Shown: positions 57,107-64,000 of the stretch, in pieces
Layout: each line of letters begins with the position of its first letter
Position numbering within the stretch: position 1 is the stretch's first letter
NCBI RefSeq assembly: GCF_902167145.1
Contig: NC_050105.1
Coordinates: forward strand, 117,011,898 to 117,075,897
Direction of reading: 5' to 3'
DNA: 64,000 nucleotides
DNA from: Zea mays
Taxonomy: Eukaryota > Streptophyta > Magnoliopsida > Poales > Poaceae
Position numbers and translations under genes: made by a program
The notes under the pieces: generated by a model
Databases searched by the model: none
What the model was told of the DNA's origin: nothing
Seen by the model: the letters and a program-made list of their open reading frames with translations, nothing else

Positions 57107-58378
57107 TGAAAGGGAATTAGACTTCCACCTCTTTCCTAAATGATTTTGGTGGTTGAATTGCCCAACACAAATAATTGGACTAACTAGTTTGCTCTAGTCT
57201 ATAAGTTCTACAGGTGCCAAAGGTTCACAATAAGCCAATAAAAAGAACAAGAAAAGGGTTCAATCAAGAGAGCAAAGGATTTACCGGAAGGCACCCTGGT
57301 CTGGCGCACCGGACTGTCTGGTGTGCCACCGGACAGTGTCCGGTGCACCAGGGAACTATACCTCCAACTCTTCGCCTTCGGGAATTTTCAGAGGAGTTTC
57401 GCTATAATTCACCGGACTGTCCGGTGCTCCAGGGGAGAGCAACTATGAACTCGCCAGCTTCAGAAATCTGCTCCGCTATAATTCACCGGACTGTCCGGAG
57501 AGTCACCGGACAGTGTCCGGTGCACACCGGACTGTCCGGTGTGACAGCGGAACAACGACTACTTCACGCGCAACGATCGACTGCAACGCATTAAATGCGC
57601 GCCTGCGCACGCAGAGGAGCAGAGCACGCGCGGGTGGCACACCGGACAGCCTACAGGGCCTGTCCGGTGCACCACCGGACAGCCAGGCGGGCCCACAAGA
57701 CAGAGCTCCAACGGTCGGAACCCTTCGGCCAGGTGATGTGGCTGGCGCACCGGACTGTCTGGTGCGCCATGCGACAGAAGCCTCCACCAACGGTCAAGTT
57801 TGGTGGTAAGGGCTATAAATACCCCAACCACCCCCACATTCAAGTCATCCAAGTTTTCCACCTTCCAACTACTTACAAGAGCTCTAGGATTTAATTCTAG
57901 ACACACCAAAGAGATCAAATCCTCTCCCAATTTCACTCAAAGCTTTAGTGATTAGAGAGAGTGATTGTTGTGTTCATTTGAGCTCTTGCGCTTGGATTGC
58001 TTCTTTTTCTCATTCTTTCTTGCGATCATCTCAATTGTAATCAAGGCAAGAGACACTAATTGTGTGGTGGTCCTTACGGGGAAGTTTGGTTCCCGGTTGA
58101 TCGAGAAGAAAAGCTCACTCGGTCCAAGGGACCGTTTGAGAGAGGGAAAGGGTTGAAAGAGACCCGGTCTTTGTGACCACCTCAACGGGGAGTAGGTTTG
58201 AGAGAACCGAACCTCGGTAAAACAAATTCTTGTGTCTCACTTCTTTATTCGCTTGCGATTTGTTTTTACGCCCTCTCTCGGACTCGCATTATATTTCTAA
58301 CGCTAACCCGGCTTGTAGTTTTGATTAACTTTGTAAATTTCAGTTTCGCCCTATTCACCCCCCTCTAGGCGACTTTCA
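57107..58378 (+). repeat. SIRE-type copia LTR (Opie/Ji-like), first element
   Basis: Starts TGAAAGGGAATTAGAC and ends TAGGCGACTTTCA, 1272 bp, with a TATA box TATAAATA at 57814-57821. The U3-like part holds an array of CACCGGACTGTCCGGTG palindromes (57299-57780). A PBS follows directly, so this is a 5' LTR in plus orientation. The rest of this element is displaced beyond the window. Confidence 0.87.
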
Positions 58379-58379
58379 A

Positions 58380-58392
58380 TTGATATCAGAGC
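58380..58392 (+). promoter_or_regulatory. Primer binding site of the first SIRE-type element
   Basis: TTGATATCAGAGC follows the LTR, close to the Met-tRNA PBS TTGGTATCAGAGC. An ATG (58426) that resembles the usual gag start (ATGTCGGGAGAT) follows, and is cut at 58439. Confidence 0.75.
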
Positions 58393-58438
58393 ACGGTGCT
58401 TCATTAGAGCCTAACCGCTCGAAGTGATGTCGGGAGAT

Positions 58439-59390
58439 TGAAAGGGAATTAGGCTTACACCTAGTCCCTAATTAATTTTGGTGGTTGAATTGCCCAACAC
58501 AAATATTTGGACTAACTAGTTTGCTCTAGTGCATAAGTTATACAGGTGCCAAAGGTTCACTCTTAGCCAATAAAAAGACCAAGTATTGGGTTCAAACAAA
58601 GGAGCATGAGCCAACCGAAGGCACCTCTGGTCTGGCGCACCGGACTGTCCGGTGTGCCACCGGACATGTCCGGTGCACCAGAGGACTCCGACTTTAAACT
58701 CTTCACCTTCGGGAATGCTCGGAAGCCGGCGCGCTATAATTCACCGGACTGTCCGGTGTACACCGGACAGTGTCCGGTGCTCCAAGGATGAGCGCCCTCA
58801 CGAACTCGCCAGCCTCGGGAATTCACTTCAGGCGCTCCGCTAAAAATCACCGGACTGTCCGGTGTAACAGCGGGGCAACGGCTATTTCGGCGCCAACGGC
58901 TACCTGCGACGCATTAAATGCGCGCGCAGCGCGCGCAGAGGTCAGGCACGCCCATGCTGGCGCACCGGACACTCAACAGTACATGTCCGGTGCGCCACCG
59001 GACATCCAGGCGGGCCCAGAAGACAGAGCTCCAACGATCGGAACCCAACGGCTTTGGTGACGTGGCTGTCGCACCGGACATGTCCGATGTGCACCGGACT
59101 GTCCGGTGCGCCATCGAACAGACAGCCTCACCAAACGGATGGTTTGGTGGTTGGGGCTATAAATACCCCCAACCACCCACCATTCATGGCATCCAAGTTT
59201 TCCACTTCTCATCTACTTACAAGAGCTCTAGCATTCAATTAGAGAGAGAGATTTGCTTGTGTTCTTTCGAGCTCTTGCGCTTGGATTGCTTTCTTCCTTC
59301 TTGATTCTTTCTTGCGATCAAACTCACTTGTAATTAAGGCAAGAGACACCAATCTTGTGGTGGTCCTTGTAGGAACCTTGTGTTCCAAGT
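58439..59390 (+). repeat. SIRE-type copia LTR, second element, truncated by a third
   Basis: Starts TGAAAGGGAATTAGGC. It aligns along its length with 57107-58378 up to the TGGTGGTCCTT region, then stops at 59390 where the next LTR begins. Palindrome array at 58630-59120 and TATAAATA at 59158-59165. The remainder should lie beyond the third element, outside the window. Confidence 0.82.
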
Positions 59391-60663
59391 TGAGAGCACC
59401 TAGAGGGGGGGGGTGAATAGGTGATCCTGTAAAAACTTCAAACTTAAGCCACAAAAAACTTGTTAAGTGTTAGCACGATTATTGCCAAGTGGCTAAGGTG
59501 AAGTCTCAACAATCTCAACAAAACACAGTACCACAAGAGAATCAAGCACAGAGTGACACAGTGGTTTTATCCCGTGGTTCGGCCAAGACCAACGCTTGCC
59601 TACTCCACGTTGTGGCGTCCCAACGGACGAGGGTTGCAATCAACCCCTCTCAAGCGGTCCAAAGACCCACTTGAATACCACGGTGTTTTGTTTTCCTTTC
59701 ACTATCCCGTTTGCAAGGAATCTCCACAAATTGGAGTCTCTTGCCCTTACAAGTATATGATCACAAATGAAACACAGAGTAAGGGAGGGAAGCAACACAC
59801 ACAAATCCACAGTAAAAGCGCACACACACGGCCAAGAATCGAGCTCACAAGACTATCTCAGAGTTCTCACTTAGAACAGAGCTCGAATCACTTAGAAACA
59901 CAAACGAATGCGCAGAGACTTAGTGTGGATGATCAAGAATGCTCAAAGGTTGCTTGTGTGTCTCCTCCATGCGCCTAGGGGCTCCTTTTATAGCCCCAAG
60001 GCAGCTAGGAGCCGTTGAGAGCAAATCTGGAAGGCCATCTTTGCCTTCTGTCTCGTGGCGCACCGGACAGTCCGGTGCACACCGGACACTGTCCGGTGCC
60101 CGATTTGTTTCCTTAAATGGCGAAGCCGACCGTTGCCGACCGTTGCAGATCTGGCGCACCGGACAGTCCGGTGCACACCGGACAGTCCGGTGCTTCCTTC
60201 CGACCGTTGGCTCGGCCACGTGTCGCGCGCCGATCGCGCGGCCGACCGTTGGCCCGGCCGACCGTTGGCTCACCGGACAGTCCGGTGCACACCGGACAGT
60301 CCGGTGAATTTTAGCCGTACGCCGCCGGCCAATTTCCCGAGAGCGGCCAGTTCGAGTCGCGCCAGCCTGGCACACCGGACACTGTCCGGTGCACACCGGA
60401 CAGTCCGGTGCTCCAGACCGAGCTGGGTCTTGGCAGCACACAGCCAAGTCCCTTCTCCTTTTCTCTATTCTTCTTCTTTCTGTTTCTAACACTTAGACAA
60501 ATATATTAGTACTTAAAACCAATGTACTAAGGCTTAGAAACATACCTTTACTTCATGATTTTCACCTTGTTCATCCATGTACATAAATTCCCAATTAAGC
60601 ACATGTGTTGGCACTCAATCACCAAAATACATAGAAATGGCCCAAGGGCACATTTCCCTTTCA
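59391..60663 (-). repeat. 3' LTR of the third SIRE-type element
   Basis: 1273 bp. On the minus strand it starts TGAAAGGGAAATGTGCCC and ends GGTGCTCTCA. It has eight CACCGGACAGTCCGGTG-type palindromes (60061-60410) and a CTATAAAAGG TATA box at about 59990. Confidence 0.86.
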
Positions 60664-60680
60664 ATCTCCCCCTTTTTGGT
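60664..60680 (-). promoter_or_regulatory. Polypurine tract of the third SIRE-type element
   Basis: The minus strand reads CACCAAAAAGGGGGAGAT directly before the LTR start. Confidence 0.75.
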
Positions 60681-61457
60681 GATTTATGCCAACACAACAT
60701 AAAGCAACTAGAACAAGTGCAAACTCACTTCAAATAAAATAAATTTAAGTTTTATTCAATTTTGGCATATATGGATCATCCTTTGCCACCACTTGGTTTG
60801 TTTTTGCAAATCAAACTCAAATCTCTATCTCTAAGTCAAACACACATGTTGAAGTATAAAGAGAGTCATTCCAAAAGAGATTGATCAAAGATTTCAAAAA
60901 CTCCCCCTATTTCCCATAATCAACACTTCTCCCCACAAGAAGCCAACTTTTGACAATAGAGACAATAAGAGACAATAAAAGCTTTTGACAAAACAAAAAC
61001 TCTATTCTACTATTTTCAAAATCTCTCAAGTGGTAGCTGATCCATTTATCACTTTGGCCTTTATTTTCTCCCCCTTTGGCATCAAGCACCAAAACGGGAT
61101 CAATCTTGGCCCGTTAACCCCATTGCCTCACCAAAGTCTTCAATTAAGAGCAAATGGCAATAAGATTTCATGAGATGAACTTGGAATTAGTTACCCTCTC
61201 ATCGGAGTGCAGTGGAAGTCTTTCATGGTCCAAGTTCACCTTTTCCCTTTCAATCCTCCTTCGAGACTAAATTATCAAACTCAAGCACAAGGTTAGTCTC
61301 AAAGGGTCAAGTTGTAACACATCTCCCCCTAAACATGTGCATCACTTTGCAACGGACTTGTGAGGTCCAGGGAGTGTTGGTACAACTTGAGCACCACAAT
61401 AAGCAACAAAATGCAGAATGAACCTGATCAAATGCATAAACACATGTATGCTACAAT
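60681..61457. other. Noncoding 3' internal region of the third SIRE-type element
   Basis: Between the pol stop and the LTR. AT-rich on both strands with repeated CTCCCCCT. No ENV-like frame is seen. Confidence 0.5.
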
Positions 61458-64000
61458 TCAATCCAAGTTCCGCGAATCTAAGACATTTAGCTCACTACGC
61501 AGCCTGCAAAAGGTCTTCTCATCTAGAGGCTTGGTGAAGATATCGGCTAGCTGGTTCTCGGTGCTAACATGAAACACTTCGATATCTCCCTTTTGCTGGT
61601 GGTCTCTCAAAAAGTGATGCCGGATGTCTATGTGCTTTGTGCGGCTGTGCTCAACAGGATTCTCCGCCATGCGGATAGCACTCTCATTGTCACATAGGAG
61701 TGGGACTTTGCTCAGATTGTAGCCAAAGTCCCTGAGGGTTTGCCTCATCCAGAGTAGTTGCGCGCAACACTGTCCTGCGGCAACATACTCGGCCTCAGCG
61801 GTGGATAGGGCAACGGAAGTTTGTTTCTTAGAGTTCCATGACACCAGGGACCTTCCTAAGAATTGGCACGTCCCCGATGTACTCTTCCTATCGACCTTAC
61901 ATCCAGCATAGTCGGAGTCTGAGTATCCAACTAAGTCAAAGGTAGACCCCTTTGGATACCAGAGCCCGAAGCAAGGCGTAGCAACCAAATATCTAAGAAT
62001 TCGCTTCACCGCCACTAAGTGACACTCCTTAGGATCGGATTGAAATCTAGCACACATGCATACGCTAAGCATAATATCCGGTCTACTAGCACATAAGTAA
62101 AGCAAAGAACCTATCATTGACCGGTATGCTTTTTGATCAACGGACTTACCTCCTTTGTTGAGGTCGGTGTGTCCGTCGGTCCCCATCGGAGTCTTTGCGG
62201 GCTTGGCGTCCTTCATCCCAAACCGCTTTAGCAGATCTTGCGTGTACTTCGTTTGGGAGATGAAGGTGCCGTCCTTGAGTTGCTTCACTTGGAACCCAAG
62301 GAAGTAGTTCAACTCGCCCATCATCGACATCTCGAATTTCTGCGTCATCACCCTGCTAAACTCTTCACAAGACTTTTGGTTAGTAGAACCGAATATTATG
62401 TCATCGACATAAATTTGGCACACAAACAAATCACCATTACAAGTCTTAGTAAAAAGAGTTGGATCGGCTTTCCCAACCTTGAAAGCATTAGCAATTAAGA
62501 AATCTCTAAGGCATTCATACCATGCTCTTGGGGCTTGCTTAAGTCCATAGAGCGCCTTAGAGAGCTTACACACATGGTCGGGGTACCGTTCATCCTCGAA
62601 GCCAGGGGGTTGCTCCACGTACACTTCCTCCTTGATTGGCCCGTTGAGGAAGGCGCTCTTCACATCCATTTGAAACAACCTGAAAGAATGGTGAGCGGCA
62701 TATGCTAGCAAGATACGAATTGATTCTAGCCTAGCCACAGGAGCAAAAGTCTCCTCGAAATCCAAACCTGCGACTTGGGCATAACCTTTTGCCACAAGTC
62801 GAGCCTTGTTCCTCGTCACCACCCCGTGCTCGTCCTGTTTGTTGCGGAACACCCACTTGGTTCCCACAACATTTTGCTTCGGACGAGGCACCAGTGTCCA
62901 AACTTCATTGCGCTTGAAGTTGTTTAACTCCTCTTGCATGGCCAACACCCAGTCCGGATCTAGCAAGGCCTCTTCTACCCTGAAAGGCTCAATAGAAGAG
63001 ACAAAGGAGTAATGCTCACAAAAATTAACTAATCGAGATCGAGTAGTTACTCCCTTGCTAATGTCACCCAGAATTTGGTCGACGGGATGATCCCTTTGAA
63101 TCATTGCTCGAACTTGGGTTGGAGGTGCCGGTTGCACTTCTTCCTCCATCACTTGATTATCTTGTGCTCCCCCTTGATCAAGCGCCTCCACTTGAGGTAC
63201 CTGTTCGTCATCTTTGGTTGGGGGATGCACCATAGTTGAGGAAGAAGGTTGATCTCGTTCATCTTGTTCCTGTGGCCGTACTTCTCCAATCGCCATGGTC
63301 CGTATAGCGGCTGTCGGAACATCTTCTTCATCTACATCATCACAATCAACAACTTGCTCTCTTGGAGAGCCATTAGTCTCATCAAATACAACGTCGCTAG
63401 AGACTTCAACCAAACCCGATGATTTGTTGAAGACTCTATACGCCTTTGTATTTGAGTCATAACCTAACAAAAACCCTTCTACAGCTTTGGGAGCAAACTT
63501 AGAATTTCTACCCTTCTTCACTAGAATGTAGCATTTACTCCCAAATACACGAAAGTACGATACATTGGGTTTGTTACCGGTTAGTAGCTCATACGACGTC
63601 TTCTTGAGGAGGCGATGAAGGTAGACCCTGTTGATGGCGTGGCACGCCGTGTTCACGGCTTCCGTCCAAAAGTACTCGGGGGTCTTGAACTCTCCCAGCA
63701 TCGTCCTCGCCATGTCAATGAGCGTCCTGTTCTTCCTCTCTACTACACCATTTTGCTGTGGTGTGTAGGGAGCGGAGAACTCGTGCTTGATCCCTTCTTC
63801 TTCAAGGAACTCCTCCACTTGAAGGTTCTTGAATTCGGACCCGTTGTCGCTCCTTATCTTCTTCACTTTGAGCTCAAACTCATTTTGAGCCCTCCTGAGG
63901 AAGCGCTTGAGGGTCCCTTGGGTTTCAGACTTATCCTGCAAAAAGAACACCCAAGTGAAGCGGGAAAAGTCATCAACAATAACTAGACCATACTTACTTC
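61458..64000 (-). CDS. Copia pol (integrase end, reverse transcriptase, RNase H), partial at the edge
   Basis: The frame is open from the window edge (64000) to a stop at 61458, about 847 residues; the N-terminal part is outside. Order: the integrase core ([35 protein letters not shown]), the integrase C-terminal region ([13 protein letters not shown]), the RT palm ([30 protein letters not shown] and the catalytic box [10 protein letters not shown]), then RNase H ([48 protein letters not shown]) and [12 protein letters not shown]. No stop or frameshift is seen, so the element may be young. The sequence fits the SIRE (Maximus) lineage of Opie/Ji. Activity cannot be judged without gag and the 5' LTR. 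Confidence 0.9.
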   Translation of the reverse strand, partial: SKYGLVIVDDFSRFTWVFFLQDKSETQGTLKRFLRRAQNEFELKVKKIRSDNGSEFKNLQVEEFLEEEGIKHEFSAPYTPQQNGVVERKNRTLIDMARTMLGEFKTPEYFWTEAVNTACHAINRVYLHRLLKKTSYELLTGNKPNVSYFRVFGSKCYILVKKGRNSKFAPKAVEGFLLGYDSNTKAYRVFNKSSGLVEVSSDVVFDETNGSPREQVVDCDDVDEEDVPTAAIRTMAIGEVRPQEQDERDQPSSSTMVHPPTKDDEQVPQVEALDQGGAQDNQVMEEEVQPAPPTQVRAMIQRDHPVDQILGDISKGVTTRSRLVNFCEHYSFVSSIEPFRVEEALLDPDWVLAMQEELNNFKRNEVWTLVPRPKQNVVGTKWVFRNKQDEHGVVTRNKARLVAKGYAQVAGLDFEETFAPVARLESIRILLAYAAHHSFRLFQMDVKSAFLNGPIKEEVYVEQPPGFEDERYPDHVCKLSKALYGLKQAPRAWYECLRDFLIANAFKVGKADPTLFTKTCNGDLFVCQIYVDDIIFGSTNQKSCEEFSRVMTQKFEMSMMGELNYFLGFQVKQLKDGTFISQTKYTQDLLKRFGMKDAKPAKTPMGTDGHTDLNKGGKSVDQKAYRSMIGSLLYLCASRPDIMLSVCMCARFQSDPKECHLVAVKRILRYLVATPCFGLWYPKGSTFDLVGYSDSDYAGCKVDRKSTSGTCQFLGRSLVSWNSKKQTSVALSTAEAEYVAAGQCCAQLLWMRQTLRDFGYNLSKVPLLCDNESAIRMAENPVEHSRTKHIDIRHHFLRDHQQKGDIEVFHVSTENQLADIFTKPLDEKTFCRLRSELNVLDSRNLD

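Larger units (their letters stand above)
59391..64000 (-). mobile_element. Third SIRE-type copia element (minus), 3' half
   Basis: Holds the 3' LTR (59391-60663), a polypurine tract and the minus-strand pol, running off the right edge. It is inserted in the LTR of the second element. The 5-bp flank on this side is CAAGT (59386-59390); the partner is out of view. Confidence 0.88.

Noticed and set aside
57214..60492. Frames of 95-190 aa rich in HRTVRCTPD words
   Set aside because: They are translations of the LTR palindrome arrays.

Overview
This window is nuclear DNA of a large-genome grass, almost certainly maize (Zea) or a very close relative. The signs are spliceosomal plant genes, Helitrons whose ends fit the maize consensus, a CACTA element with CTTTGCCGAGTG subterminal repeats, and Opie/Ji-like (SIRE-type) copia LTRs full of CACCGGACTGTCCGGTG palindromes. 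It is a gene-poor stretch in which transposons sit inside transposons. Nothing in it is bacterial or viral, and there is no CRISPR array.

Host genes: (1) 829-1962 (+) is a TRAF-type zinc-finger gene whose 5' part is cut off by a hAT-like element ending at 828. (2) 5255-10719 (+) is an apparently intact eight-exon OTU-domain deubiquitinase of the OTLD1 type (539 aa). Its introns hold a SINE, a LINE tail and a Tourist-like MITE. (3) 25266-26192 (-) is a single-exon F-box gene (308 aa) with a C-terminal hydrophobic segment and its own TATA box.

Mobile DNA, left to right: hAT-like end (1-828); Helitron with a captured PP2C fragment (2300-3911); hAT-like element (4114-4651); two PIF/Harbinger-like MITEs; solo LTR (13866-14452); a complete 8.8-kb CACTA element (14670-23441) with two decayed minus-strand transposase genes and a long inverted repeat; a copia element (27230-45164, minus) split inside its integrase region by an 11.7-kb element with 4.4-kb LTRs and no gag-pol, which I read as a LARD-type non-autonomous relative of the Del/Tekay gypsy lineage (30610-42345); more MITEs; a second, inverted Helitron copy carrying the same PP2C fragment (50304-53081) and itself hit by a hAT-like element; a nest of hAT-like elements (53255-55078); and at the right end at least three SIRE-type copia elements nested in one another (57107-64000), all running off the window.

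Most boundaries are supported by target-site duplications read directly: ACTTC for the LARD, AAACA for the outer copia, CGGTA for the solo LTR, 8-bp repeats for four hAT-like elements and a 9-bp repeat for a Mutator-like MITE. The order of insertion can therefore be read with some confidence. I found no wholly new system. The most interesting pieces are the young LARD-type element with its duplicated polypurine tract and internal pyrimidine-rich repeats, the long hairpin inside the CACTA element, and the paired PP2C Helitrons, in which one copy is the empty-site control for an insertion in the other.
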